DNA from: Nematopogon swammerdamellus | Taxonomy: Eukaryota > Arthropoda > Insecta > Lepidoptera > Adelidae | Assembly (NCBI GenBank): GCA_946902875.1 | Contig: OX336345.1 | Location: 13,485,395-13,549,394, forward strand | Reading direction: 5' to 3' | DNA length: 64,000 bases | Part shown: positions 32,251 to 44,004 of the stretch, one piece after another | Numbering within the stretch: the first letter of the stretch is position 1 | How the letters are laid out: every line of letters starts with the position of its first letter | Position numbers and translations under genes: made by a program | Notes under the pieces: model-generated | What the model was told of the DNA's origin: nothing | What the model saw: only the letters and a program-made list of their open reading frames with translations | The model's database searches: none

Positions 32251-33042
32251 ATGTACCTAAATTATGTAAGTTAGTAGAGATAATACACTCAATTTGAAAC
32301 CTAAGCTGACGTGCGAATATCTGTATTGCAGACATGTCAACTCAAATTATTTTATAAACTAAGGGCCACATAAAAATGTTCTCTTGGAGCAAGCGCCACT
32401 CAACATCTACTCGGCACTTTAGTAATTTTGGCATTTAAAACATAGTTATTTTCCCAAATGAACTAAGGTTTTATTTTCACTATTTGTTTTTATTTCAAAT
32501 TAAACCACTTAATATAAAAATTACCTAAAACTATATACAGTTAATAATTAATACCCTAAATAAAATACCTACTATAAAAATTAATCTTGTGTTCATGTTA
32601 TTTTCAAAATGAAATCAAGGTGTTGATCCGTCAGTCTTGTACGTGACCGTTCTGGGCCCTTGGGAATTTTTATTTGTGAAAAACAAAAATTCACACTGTT
32701 ATGTGCTGCAAAACATTGTCGATCATTACTCGCGCCGTATAAAGATACATACGGCTTTACCTATATCTACATATAAGTAGGTACCTAATATTTTTTTTGG
32801 GAATTTTTATTCATTCAATTCAAATATTTATAAAGTAGTTGGGGACCCCAACCTGAGCACACTTTTTTATGGCCTCTGTTACTGTTGAACTGTGTTACTG
32901 TTGAAGCCTATTACTAAGCTTACTCCGTTTGTCTGTCTGTCTGTCCTACTGTTGTATGTTTCGAACCGTAATAGGTAGCCGGTTGAAATTTTCACAAAAT
33001 ATGTGTTATTGTGGTGGATATAACAAAAAATAATAAAATATA

Positions 33043-33510
33043 AAAAAAAACTAGACAAAAAAACATCAGCTGTACAAAAAACTAGAAAATAATAAGGACA
33101 CAAGCCTGGGCCTTCTTAAGATTTTACGTATGGGTAAGAAATCGTGCAATACTAGCGTGCTGTCTTCTCATGTCGGATGCCAAAGGGCACATTGTGTCGC
33201 TGCGTCAGCGGAATAAGTAATAAATTGAGACTTTTAACAGACTAATATAAAAACGTGGGGCGTATAATATGCGTAATAACATGCGCCCCACGTTTTTATA
33301 TTAGTCTGTTAAAAGTCTCAATTTATTACTTATTCTGCTGACGCAGCGACACAAAGTGCCCTTTGGCATCCGGCATGAGAAGACAGCACGCTAGTATTGC
33401 ACGATTTCTTACCTAGACGTAAAATCTTAAGAAGGCCCAGGCTTGTGTCCTTATTATTTTCTAGTTTTTTGTACAGCTGATGTTTTTTTGTCTAGTTTTT
33501 TTTTAATAAA
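33043..33510. repeat. Long palindrome, copy 2
   Basis: Same family as 18661-19233, with GCCTTCTTAAGATTTTACG and CTTCTCATGTCGGATGCC in inverted arms and ACGTGGGGCG at the centre. The left outer part is joined to an unrelated repeat scrap. Confidence 0.9.
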
Positions 33511-33583
33511 ACCGTTTAACTTAAAAGTTTTTTACCTATTTTTTTATTTACTCGTTTTTAGTTTGATTTTTGGCTCGTATCAT

Positions 33584-33860
33584 TCATTCATTACGCAAAC
33601 TCCTCATCCTTTCCAACTCTCTCATTGCATCTTTGTTACTCGGTTTCTTACCTGTCAATTTCTCACAATCAAGCTCCTCAATACATAAAACTTCTAACTC
33701 CTAAAGACTTTACGCGACTCAATGCAACATACGCTTGACCCTGTTGCTGTTCCATAATTAAACTTTGCTGGAAACTGTATGGCTTTAGGATGGATAAGGT
33801 GCCCGCCGTCCCTTTCAAAATCAATTTGAACAGATGGTATGTCTGTTTCATTTTGCGTTC
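33584..33860 (-). pseudogene. Helitron-type (PIF1-like) helicase C-terminal remnant
   Basis: Minus-strand frames read DIPSVQIDFERDGGHLIHPK, AIQFPAKFNYGTATG, then GQAYVALSRVKSLG, and after a frame change EELDCEKLTGKKPSNKDAMR, ELERMRSLRNE and a stop. GQ.YVALSRV is the last helicase motif of PIF1-like proteins carried by Helitrons. A block of helicase between FNYGTA and GQAYVALS is missing, so the gene is dead. It directly adjoins the inverted 130-bp satellite. Confidence 0.75.
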
Positions 33861-34245
33861 GACAAGTATGGGACACTCGTCCAAACAAACCAAATGAGCC
33901 CAAACTTGAGGGAGTTACTAGTAACGGTTAGAAAATTCTACTGTACACCTCCTGACTCCATCATCAGACCCTAGTCACCAAGTGTATTGGTAGAAGTATG
34001 GGACACTCCGTCCAAACCAACCAAATGAGCCCAAACTCGAGGGGGTTACTAGTAACGGTTAAAGAGTTCCACTGTACACCTCCTGACACCATCATCAGAC
34101 CCTCGTCACCAAGTGCATTGGTAGAAGTATGGGACACTCGTCGAAACCAACCAAATGAGCCCAAACTCGAGGGGGTTACTAGTAACGGTTGAAGAGTTCC
34201 ACTTTACACCTCCTGACTCCATCATCAGACCCTCGTTACCAAGTT
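33860..34245 (-). repeat. 130-bp tandem repeat, inverted locus
   Basis: Three units are the reverse complement of the satellite at 14.5-18.3 kb (CCAAATGAGCCCAAACTCGA, TCCATCATCAGACCCTCG). The same flank follows at 34246-34330. Confidence 0.95.
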
Positions 34246-35249
34246 GAAATTATCATAATATTGTATTGTCACGAGAACTCAAAGTTTCATAAAAATCGGT
34301 TCAGTAGAAGTAGTTGAAAAAGTTGTCGCAAGATTTGAAACAAAGATAGAAACAAAGCCACAAATATATGGAGTCAAGCTAAATAAAACCGTTTAAAAAA
34401 AGGCCAAAATTAAGGCGGCTCCGGCTCGCACTTGGCCGGTTTTTTTTCTTTACATGCCTCCTTTTTAGATGTGAGTTGAACTCACAGAGCATGAAATGCG
34501 CGGTAAGTATTTGATGCTCTGTGGTTGAACTAAATTTAAACTAGCAATTAATTTAAGTACCTAGGTAGCTTAATATGCAAATTCTGCAAGACATTTTTCT
34601 ACACAGAAACTCGTGGCAGATGAATAGAGTTTGAAAGTATCAGAATCTATTGCTGCCCTACAACTATATGTCACTTGTGTGCCACTGCATCGATAATGTT
34701 CGCCAAAAGGCGAATTGAACAAAATGACGACTTTCAAAACTGACTGAAAACACATGGGTGTCTTTCACCAACTTACTTATCTGCTTACATACTAGCTGTC
34801 GACTAAGTACTTAGCCGACAGATCATCCTATGATTAGTTATTGTTAACGTGATGTGGTGAAAGTACTTTTTGTGTTTAGTCAGTGGTTTTGTGTCGGTTA
34901 ATTTTACCGATACTTTAGTCGAAGGTGGAGAAATAGGCCCTAGATTAGTAAATTTTTGTCGGAGTGTGCCGCAGGCTGCACACCGCTCAGGCCGCATACT
35001 TGACATACCTGCTGTAATGACTAAGAAAAAGCTTTCATAATTTTCAACTTTAATTACGATGCCAAAAAATTTTAAACTTTTCATAACTATTTCGCCAGTC
35101 GTTTATTAAATGACGTGGTACTAAGCGGTGCGAACGTTACCCCACCAAGTAGTTGAAGGATGGGGCCCAGTTTAAATTGCCTTAAAACCTACATTAAGGG
35201 AAATTATCGCGGTTCTGCCTACTTCCTCTTTTGTTCAAACCTATTGCCT
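34246..35249. other. Satellite flank, then unrecognised noncoding DNA
   Basis: 34246-34330 mirrors 14400-14495. At 34425-34445, GCACTTGGCCGGTTTTTTTT is the inverted start of a common lepidopteran repeat, also seen at 58893. Beyond 34450 nothing was recognised. Confidence 0.5.
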
Positions 35250-37182
35250 GTTGAAGAGAGGGCGTTTGGAGCTATTTCCACTTCATTTATTTTATTTTAT
35301 TGATGAAAAGTCTGGCGGCTTACGGGCTGAAGGCTCATTTCGAAGGACGAATTGCCATGTAAATAGGCATAACCCTAACTACCAGCATTAAACGCTTTTT
35401 GTCTTTTGTGTGGTGTGTCTAAACCTTAGTTGAGATTATGAGGTTAATAAACATTTGTTTATGCATGTTATCGCGATTAAAAATTACCACTTCGAATAAA
35501 AAAGATATAACATATTTTGCGTAATTACTTCGAGCAATAAATAAGTTTAAGTCAATACGTAAGTAATTAGGCTCTTTTTATATCTTACTAGTTATGGTCG
35601 CAGCTCTGCTCTCAGTGAAATCGGTGAAAACTATATGCAAATCAGTTGAGTAGTTTTCAAGTAAATCACATGAAAGCTAATCGAATTGGTAGATTTTTTC
35701 CTACTACGTTCACTTTCGATCCCACTGCTCTGCTCACATGGTAATGTTGTGATGCTAGCCTATAGGTACCTGGCGGCGATATGCAGTGGCGGGGCAAGGC
35801 CTAAATTTGATGTGGGCAAGATTTTTTTTGCGAGGCCCTCTCTGGTGGCATGGATTTTAGGGATTTTCACTGTTGAAATGGATTTCCGGCATACTGATCA
35901 AATCAAAAAATTTTGTCCGCATACCTTTCGTCGATTGTTGTATATTGTATATTGTTTATTAAGCATTCATTAGACAGCATAACTGTACTCGAATTTGTCA
36001 CAATTTGTTCTATCCGATTCGATTACACCCACGAAGAAGAACCGGTAAGAAACTTCGCAGGGTTTTTTTTTTTCATAATAATTTTTACAAGCATTTAGTG
36101 ACTATCCACATAATAACACCGCCTACAGTCGATTGAAAATACAGCTTGAGAGCAAGATCAAAAACAGATTTTTGTTTTGTTTTTGAATTTCTGACTGCAA
36201 GGACTTAATTTAGTGGATCAGGTGTAAAGAGCCTTTGTAAAATTTTTGATACGTCATTTGTATCAACTCAATAATGTTAGTAATAAGTATACATACTACA
36301 ACGTAGTATTGTCAAATAATAAAAAATAAAAAAAATTATAATAAAAATATTAAGATACTTGAAGTATCAAGTTGTCAATCGGTTAGTAAATAAATTTGAG
36401 TCAATTTCAAAGACAAAATCAAAGACAATTTCTACGCATTTCAGAGAACTCTTGCAGGGACGTATTTATAGCTTCCACATGGGGGGTGTTCTGGCGAAAT
36501 AGGGATCGGCTCAACTCAATAAGATTCTAGTGTTCCTGTTGAGTCGTTCTGTATTTCGGCCTAGAGGGGTACCGATACTGAAAGTTCTATATTTGTGTGG
36601 CAGGCAGGTTGAATTCGACAAAAAAAATTTTATACAGGATCTCCCAGAAACCGACGATAATCCTTTGACAGCTGATAGGGCTCCTAATTACCTCTCAGAA
36701 TATCTAATTTTAGGTTCAGTAAAATGGCTTAGTTTTTGAGGACATTTTTGTAAAATTCCAAAATTTTCTCCTTCAGCTCATTTTTTTAAATGCCACAAGT
36801 ACAAATGCAAGGTTTTTTTTAAATCTAGTTTTTGTCAAATATTTCTGAAAAGTAAGGCTTTCACACGATGTAATTTATTTTTTCATGTTTAATCCTGCTT
36901 AGCTGAAAAACTACTTAAGATCCACATGTAAAATTTTTTTCAGCCTCATCCCTTGAATTTGGCCCTTTGCGGTGAAAAAAAAATTACTACACTAAAGTGG
37001 CATTATGCAACAAAAATACGCCCATCTAATGTAGTTCTTAAAATGGTACATCACTTACCGATTTGCCCAATAATTTATGAGATATTGTTAACTGCAAAAT
37101 GACCTCGGAATTTGATAACTGTTCTACCAACTACGAATTGGAATAAAATAAACACTTGAAGTAATTGGTCTTTATTAACCTG

Positions 37183-37620
37183 TTAAAGTAGATGTTCAAA
37201 TTGTTTACCAAATGCACGAATGCTAGCTCGACATCTTCTCACAAATACCCGGTTGATGCGTCGAGCAAGTACTCGATGCAAGTGCAGTGCAGATACCTGA
37301 GCTACTGCCGTAATTCTGTCTTTGAGCTCTATCAAGTTTTCCACCGGTTTCCCGTAATTTTTTTCTTTTAAATAGCCCCAATGATAAAAATCTACTAACG
37401 GATTTAATCCAGTGATCCAGACTTCCAATCCATCACTGTGGGGATGTGCTTGGTCCTCGGCTTGGTCTAAAAAATTACGCACTTCTCTAGCGTAATGGGC
37501 TGGGCAGCCATCATTTTGCAACCACGTCTCCCTCCGTATGGCCAATGGTACATCTTCTAAACGGCTCTGAAGCTCCTGTTCCAGAAACTCAAGATAATTT
37601 CGCCCGTTTATAGTCTCTGC
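37183..37620 (-). pseudogene. Mariner-superfamily (DDE) transposase C-terminal part, minus copy
   Basis: The frame reads NGRNYLEFLEQELQSRLEDV, PLAIRRETWLQNDGCPAHYA, REVRNFLDQ, then LNPLVDFYHWGYLKEKNYGK, PVENLIELKDRITAVAQ and FGKQFEHLL with a stop. LQNDGCPAHY and the LNPL..F.WGYLK segment carry the later DDE-region motifs of Tc1/mariner relatives. The catalytic SPDLNPLDF has decayed here, and the N-terminal half is missing. Confidence 0.75.
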
Positions 37621-37667
37621 AATTCAACGGATGTCTTGTGGTCTCCTAGCCACTTGTATTCCCACAT

Positions 37668-37914
37668 ATGGATCGGACGTCTAGATCACCGGATTTAAAT
37701 CTGTTAGGTTTTTATCATTGGGGCTATTTAACAGAAAAAGTTTACGGGAAACCGGTGGAAAACTTGATAGAGCTCAAAGAAAAAATTACGACAGTAGCTC
37801 AGTTTGACGTATCTGCACTTGCATCGAGTACTTGCTCGACGCATCAACCAGGCATTTGTGAGAAGATGTCGAGCTAGCATTCGTGCAGGTGGTAAACAAT
37901 TTGAACATCTACTC
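37668..37914 (+). pseudogene. Mariner-superfamily transposase C-terminal part, plus copy
   Basis: The frame reads DRTSRSPDLNLLGFYHWGYL, TEKVYGKPVENLIELKEKIT, then, one frame over, LHLHRVLARRINQAFVRRCR and GGKQFEHLL. It preserves SPDLN, which the minus copy lost, but lacks the QNDGCPAHY part. Confidence 0.7.
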
Positions 37915-40659
37915 TACTTACAGGTTAATAAAGACCAATTACTTCAAGTGTTTATTTTATTCCAATTCGTAGTTGGTAGAACAGTTATCAAATTCCAAGG
38001 TCCTTTTGCAGTTAAATAGCAATATCTCATAAATTATTGAGCAAATCGGTAAGTCATGTACCATTTTAAAAACTACATTAGATGGGCGTATTTTTGTTGC
38101 ATAATGCCACTTTGGTGTAGTTATTTTTTTTTCCCCGCGAAGGGCCAAATTCAAGGGATGAGGCTGAAAAAAATTCAACATGTGGCTCTTAAGTCGTTTT
38201 TCAGCTAAGCAGGGTTAAACATGAAAAAATAAATTATACCGTGTGAAAGCCTTACTTTTCAGGAATATTTGACAAAAACTAGATTTAAGAAAATCTTGCA
38301 TTTGTACTTGTGGCATTTAAAAAAATTAGCTGAGGGAGAAAATTTTGGAATTTTACAAAAATGACAATATCTCAAAAACTAAGCCATTTTTACTAAACCT
38401 AACATTAGATATCCTGAGAGGTAACTAGCAGCCATATCAGCTGTCAAAGGATTATCGTCGGTTTCTGGGACACCCTAAATGGGTGAAGGATGAAGTTTGA
38501 AAATTTTATTATATCTAGTGTAAACTGCGTGTCGAAGGGGGGGGGTCCGAACCCCCTAAACCCCCCCCCCCCCCCCCCCCACCCTTATATACGTCGGTGA
38601 ACTCTTGTATTAGCAGGTAACGGTAAATTTAAGCTGCTTTATATTCAAATATTCAATACTATGTAATTATATGGATGTCAAGGTGGAGCCTTTTTTCAAG
38701 TTTAATTTGTAGTACTTACATTTGAACTCACCTATTTTTCCTAATTTTTCATTCATACTATTTTCATTTGTTTATGATCGTTATAAATAAAAATAAAAAA
38801 TAATTAAGTAGGTATACTGTTCTTCAAATACGTTTATTTGAAATATTGCCCGGGCAACAATCCATCCTTCTCTGTAATCAAAACATTGAACCGACTTTAA
38901 AAAAAAACTACTTAGAACTAAAAATATGAAAAATAATTAAATTGAAAATTGATACTCGTAGATGAAGGTCTTTTGTACTTTTGTACCGCCTTCAACTCAA
39001 TTATTTAATTATTTTTATTATTTTTAGTTCTAAGTAGTTTTTTTTTAAAGTCGGTTCAATGTTTTGATTACAGAGAAGGATGGATTGTTGCCCGGGCAAT
39101 ATTTCAAATAAACGTATTTGAAGAACAGTATACCTACTTAATTATTTTTTTTTTTTATTTATAACGATCATAAACAAATGAAAATAGTATGAATGAAAAA
39201 TTAGGAAAAATAGGTGAGTTCAAATGTAAGTACTACAAATTAAACTTGAAAAAAGGCTCCACCTTGACATCCATATAATTACATAGTATTGAATATTTGA
39301 ATATAAAGCAGCTTAAATTTACCGTTACCTGCTAATACAAGAGTTCTCTGAAATGCGTAGAAATTGTCTTTGATTTTGTCTTTGAAATTGACTCAAATTT
39401 ATTTACTAACCGATTGACAACTTGATACTTCAAGTATCTTAATATTTTTATTATAATTTTTTTTATTTTTTATTATTTGACAATACTACGTTGTAGTATG
39501 TATACTTATTACTAACATTATTGAGTTGATACAAATGACGTATCAAAAATTTGACAAAGGCTCTTTACACCTGATCCACTAAATTAAGTCCTTGCAGTCA
39601 GAACTTCAAAAACAAAACAAAAATCTGTTTTTGATCTTGCTTTCAAGCTGTATTTTCAATCGACTGTAGGCGGTGTTATTATGTGGATAGTCACTAAATG
39701 CTTGTAAAAATTATTATGAAAAAAAAACCCCTGCGAAGTTTCTGACCGGTTCTTCTTCGTGGGTGTAATCGAATCGGATAGAACAAATTGTGACAAATTC
39801 GAGTACAGTTATGCTGTCTAATGAATGCTTAATAAACAATATACAATAATCGACGAAAGGTATGCGGACAAAATTTTTTGATTTGATCAGTATGCCGGAA
39901 ATCCATTTCAACAGTGAAAATCCCTAAAATCCATGCCACCAGAGAGGGCCTCGCAAAAAAAATCTTGCCCACATCAAATTTAGGCCTTGCCCCGCCACTG
40001 CATATCGCCGCCAGGTACCTATAGGCTAGCATCACAACATTACCATGTGAGCAGAGCAGTGGGATCGAAAGTGAACGTAGTAGGAAAAAATCTACCAATT
40101 CGATTAGCTTTCATGTGATTTACTTGAAAACTACTCAACTGATTTGCATATAGTTTTCACCGATTTCACTGAGAGCAGAGCTGCGACCATAACTAGTAAG
40201 ATATAAAAAGAGCCTAATTACTTACGTATTGACTTAAACTTATTTATTGCTCGAAGTAATTACGCAAAATATGTTATATCTTTTTTATTCGAAGTGGTAA
40301 TTTTTAATCGCGATAACATGCATAAACAAATGTTTATTAACCTCATAATCTCAACTAAGGTTTAGACACACCACACAAAAGACAAAAAGCGTTTAATGCT
40401 GGTAGTTAGGGTTATGCCTATTTAAATGGCAATTCGTCCTTCGAAATGAGCCTTCAGCCCGTAAGCCGCCAGACTTTTCATCAATAAAATAAAATAAATG
40501 AAGTGGAAATAGCTCCAAACGCCCTCTCTTCAACAATAATTAAATAATTGAGTTGAAGGCGGTACAAAAGTACAAAAGACCTTCATCTACGAGTATCAAT
40601 TTTCATGTGCGCTTTTGTACCGCCTTCAACTCTATTATTTAATTATTTTTATTATTTTT

Positions 40660-41132
40660 AGCTAATTAGTTGTTTTTTTTTATAAAGTCGGTTCTATGTT
40701 TTTTAAAACAGTTTTTTTATTTCACTGTTTGTAGTAATACCGCATAGAAAGAATCACCGAAATCGGTAGTCGTGGTATAGAATTATTCGCCCATTTGACA
40801 CACTTAAAACAGTCCATATCTTGAAAACTACTAAGCCGATTTTTATTAAACTTGCTGTTACCTAAGTTGTAGTAAATGTAAGCCAATTAGTCTCAATCCG
40901 ATTAATGTTTCGTAGAAATGCGTGGACAAACACATGCATACTGTATGTATGTATGTATGTGTTAGTCATACATACATGCAAACATACATACACCTATAAA
41001 ATTTCATATTTGTTTGGAAGCCCTAAGTAATAGATTATCATATATATATGTGAATATATTGCAGTTCCAATAATATTACATACATACGTGTCGAATTGAT
41101 AACCTCCTTTTTGAAGTCGGTTAAAAATGTAA
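40660..41132. mobile_element. Partial ACCGACTT-type DNA element
   Basis: CCATATCTTGAAAACTACTA, ATTCGCCCATTTGAC and the right end GAAGTCGGTTAAAAATG match the element at 26594-27002. TATGTATG repeats occur near 40945. Confidence 0.45.
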
Positions 41133-41238
41133 CTTGGTTCACCTACTTCTCACTAGATTATCTCACCACGAACGCTGCATATTTTACGAGTAGATACGCT
41201 ATACCGTCAGTTCCGCAGTTCATCTAGACTCAAATTAT

Positions 41239-41905
41239 GGCACGTGAGTGACACGTGCGGTCGGTCGGCGTGGGTGCCCCGGCCCCCGGCGCGGCGCAGC
41301 GGCCATCTTGGATTCCACATGCACGCTAAGATGGCCGCATCCGTGTTCATGTGGGGTGGGTCTAGTTGGTCTAGTTAGTGCATGTAGGTGTGGTGTACCG
41401 TACTCGTTGATTCAGTCAGATTACATGCTATTCGTAAAATTCAGAAGGGTGAGAGACACAGACTGACGCTGATTGCATTGGCGGGGAAGCAACATTTTAG
41501 GTGAACCTACCTCAATGCAACGAATTAAAAAGTAGAATGTCGTTGCCTCAATGAAACTTTGCTGCTCCGCTGCTCTTGTTAATATTTTGTGAATGAGACA
41601 GTGCCTAGTTTCTTCGAAGTTCGAGTTAGCTTCGATATAGCGTACCTACCTAGTTACATCCGAACTCGGTTCCAAAAGTGTAAGTAAATATAGTACCTAG
41701 CAGAATATTTCAGCGTCAGTCTGTGTCTCTCGCCCTTCTGAATTTTACGAATACCCTGTAATCTACCTGAATCAACGAGTACGGTACACCACACCTACAT
41801 GCACTAACTAGACCCACCCCACATGAACACGGATGCGGCCATCTTGTCGTGCGTATCGAAGGTAGCCGCTGCGCCGCGCCGCCGCGCCGGCCGGCACGCA
41901 CGTAG
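41239..41905. repeat. Inverted repeat with GC-rich outer ends
   Basis: The left arm (41239-41475) and right arm (41711-41905) mirror each other. They share AGATGGCCGCATCCGTGTTC, CTAGTTAGTGCATGTAGGTG, CGTACTCGTTGATTCAG and ACAGACTGACGCTGA. Outer ends are GGCGCGGCGCAGCGGC-like. It is probably a DNA element with long inverted ends; no transposase was found between. Confidence 0.7.
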
Positions 41906-42139
41906 ACTAATTAGGTAAGTGGGTACCATGCGTCAGATTTTAGAAAGGTGTGTAGTAGTAGTAGAAAGGCTTAGATACCATTGAAACAGCAGGGGGAACG
42001 GGGCTAAATATATTGTATTCGGTGAAATCGTTTTTAAACTGGATTACAAAGGAAGGGATGCTTGCTCGGAAACTGATCTGAGGCTGCATGTTGACAATAT
42101 ATATACACTCGTCAAATCAGAATAAGCTAGGACTAGAAT

Positions 42140-42475
42140 GTGATAAGTTGCGTAAAAGTAAATACCACTAATGTCTATTCTATCGACCGCTCAACGGCGA
42201 ATGCTCTGATGAGCTGTTCGAAGCGATTTCGACCTTACCATTTCACCATAGGTCCACTCATAGCAAAGGAAATACATCCCTTTACTAGCTGCCTAAAGCG
42301 CGGACAAAGCGCTCCCGTATTTCTTTTATCTTTCGCACTGCGAAATTCTGGAATGCACTTCCTTCCTTCCTTCAGTGTATGACTTATTTTTCAAGAGAGG
42401 CGTAAAATGGTACCTGTCACGCCAGCACGGCATTCGCAGCCCCCTTTTGAAACCGAATGCTTTTGGGCGTCTCCT
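42140..42475 (+). pseudogene. Possible jockey-like LINE C-terminus
   Basis: The frames give RFRPYHFTIGPLIAKEIHPF, then LLSFALRNSGMHFLPSFSV and, shifted, YDLFFKRGVKWYLSRQHG. These resemble the last residues of jockey-type proteins (SFxPRTSxLWNxLP, YDLxxFKxxV..L). The resemblance is weak. Confidence 0.4.
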
Positions 42476-42706
42476 CGGATCCACAATCCACGCTGACGGC
42501 CCAAGTGTTTCGCGTATCCATAAAAAAAAATATTTTCAGAGTCGAGTGTACTACTTACGACATATTGAGTAATCTCCAGGATTTATGTGCAATCATTCTA
42601 TTATCCTCACCTACGGACTCGTTTAACTCGTAAGGAAACCGAATGGGTCTGCAGATAATGCGATGTTTCCTGCGAGCCGAGCGCTAGAGGAGAACGTAAG
42701 TACTTA

Positions 42707-44004
42707 GGTCGCTATATAAGTTTTGAGATACGCAAAAAGTAAACAATATATATTTACAATTTATATTATATTTTTTTAAACACGCTCCATCATTCTCTAT
42801 ACAAATTTGCATCCGCCTATACCAGTCCTGGTAACATTTATTTCACTTTTCCTTCGACAGGTCAGAAATGGCTGATTCGTTTGCAGCCACCGCTTCTTCG
42901 CCACTTGAAAAAAACTTTAAATTTATCTTATCCTTTATCGTGGCGAATAAAAAAAAAATCACAAGGAGCTAAGTCTGGGGTGTACAGTGGGTGAGGTAGA
43001 GTTTCAATACCACATTCGTGAATAAACGCCTTTGTCCTGCCTGAAGGAAGAGTGTGAAGCCGCGTTGTCGTGGTGCAGCGTCATTCCCCGGAGCCCGGTC
43101 TTTAGTCGTCTCCCCTGTAGTTACAGCTTTTGGCAATGCGAACGTAGTGTACCATTCTGAGTTAACTGACCTACAATTTCTCTAGCATTGATGTTGCAAG
43201 ATGTCGACTCCGTGAAAAATAACTGGTTAAAATTTATTTGCCAATGTTCAGCGGACTTTGCAATTTTTTGGCAACTGGCCGTCTGGAAGCACCCATACCG
43301 ACGAACCCTTCTTGCTTTCCGGATGATATTAAATTATCCATGTTTCGTCCCCAGTAATGATTTCAGAAACACGTCTACTTAGATCTCCCATTTTCAAAAC
43401 GTAGACGCATCTCACGGCACCAATCCACACGGGATTCTTTTTTCGATTCGGAGAGCAAACGAGGTATCCAACGACAACAAAGCTTCCTTATTCCAAGATG
43501 TTCATGTATTAAGGTGTGAACACTAACCGAACTGATGCCTAAGATTTTCTCTATATCCCTGTATGTAATTTGTGGGCCTTCTAGTCTAGCACCAGCATTT
43601 AAGTAGTCCACGCATTTTCTGCAGTGACGGGCGTCCGTCCAATTTTGTCATCATCTTCAAGGCTAGTTTTCCACCTTTTAAATTCGTTAAACCGTCTACA
43701 TGGTTGCCCGAGAAAGAGCGCTCACCTAAAGCTGATTTTAAACGTTCTAAGCTTAAAACTTCAGATATAATATTAAGTTGTAATATATCATGGCACGCAA
43801 TATTCACATTCAAGCTCCATCGTAGCAGATGAAAAAGCGGGAAATGATGACAGAATAATACCCCAAAATGCATAATTTTTTTTTATTTCTGTAAATGCCC
43901 TTTTGTGTGCGATTTTCAAATAAATTTGCCATTTAAAAATATATAACACAGATGCATGCGTCCCACTATCAAATTTCGAGCATCTCAAAACTTATATAGT
44001 GACC
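42707..44004 (-). mobile_element. Mariner element (about 1.3 kb), inactive
   Basis: TA dinucleotides flank inverted ends GGTCGCTATATAAGTTTTGA and GGTCACTATATAAGTTTTGA (reverse of the right end). The length and transposase fit a near full-length mariner. Confidence 0.85.
42785..43870 (-). pseudogene. Mariner transposase, multiply broken
   Basis: Minus-strand pieces in order are ALGERSFSGNHVDGLTNLKG, then DYLNAGARLEGPQITYRDIE, KILGISSVSVHTLIHEHLGI, RKLCCRWIPRLLSESKKESR, then SEIITGDETWI and finally DLSKEK and CYQDWYRRMQICIENDGACL. SVHTIIHEHL, RWVPRLL and TGDETW are typical of mariner transposases. Stops and frame changes interrupt it, and the region around the second and third catalytic residues is deleted. 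Confidence 0.85.

Larger units (their letters stand above)
36635..38475. mobile_element. Inside-out composite of two mariner-like elements
   Basis: The ends match inverted from CCCAGAAACCGACGATAATC inward for several hundred bases, with TA on both flanks. Transposase C-termini point outward from the centre (about 37660): minus strand to 37183 and plus strand to about 37914. The whole is a fold-back structure. Confidence 0.75.
36455..38599. mobile_element. hAT-like insertion in the left palindrome arm
   Basis: AACTCTTG stands at both 36447-36454 and 38600-38607. The right arm has it only once, within CGCATTTCAGAGAACTCTTG then TATTAGC when read inverted. The ends are CAGGGACGTATTTATA and, reversed, CACCGACGTATATAAG, an imperfect inverted repeat. 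The 8-bp duplication and CA-start suggest hAT. No hAT coding was found inside; it carries a mariner-type pair and C/G runs at 38538-38580. Confidence 0.75.
35250..40534. repeat. Giant palindrome with about 1.5-kb arms
   Basis: The left arm is 35250-36454 plus 38600-38944, and the right arm is about 39004-40534, read inverted. Landmarks are GTTGAAGAGAGGGCGTTTGG at the outer left and its complement at the outer right, and GCAGTGGCGGGGCAAGGCCT and CTGTATTTTCAATCGACTGT in matching mirror positions. The inner loop is about 60 bases. The left arm is split by an insertion at 36455-38599. Mirror open frames (35686-35973 and 39829-40098) are the same sequence on opposite strands and have no recognised domain. 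Confidence 0.95.

Noticed and set aside
35686..35973. 95-codon open frame MVDFFLLRSLSIPLL and its mirror at 39829-40098
   Set aside because: It lies in a dispersed noncoding repeat also seen, broken, at 45310-46490.
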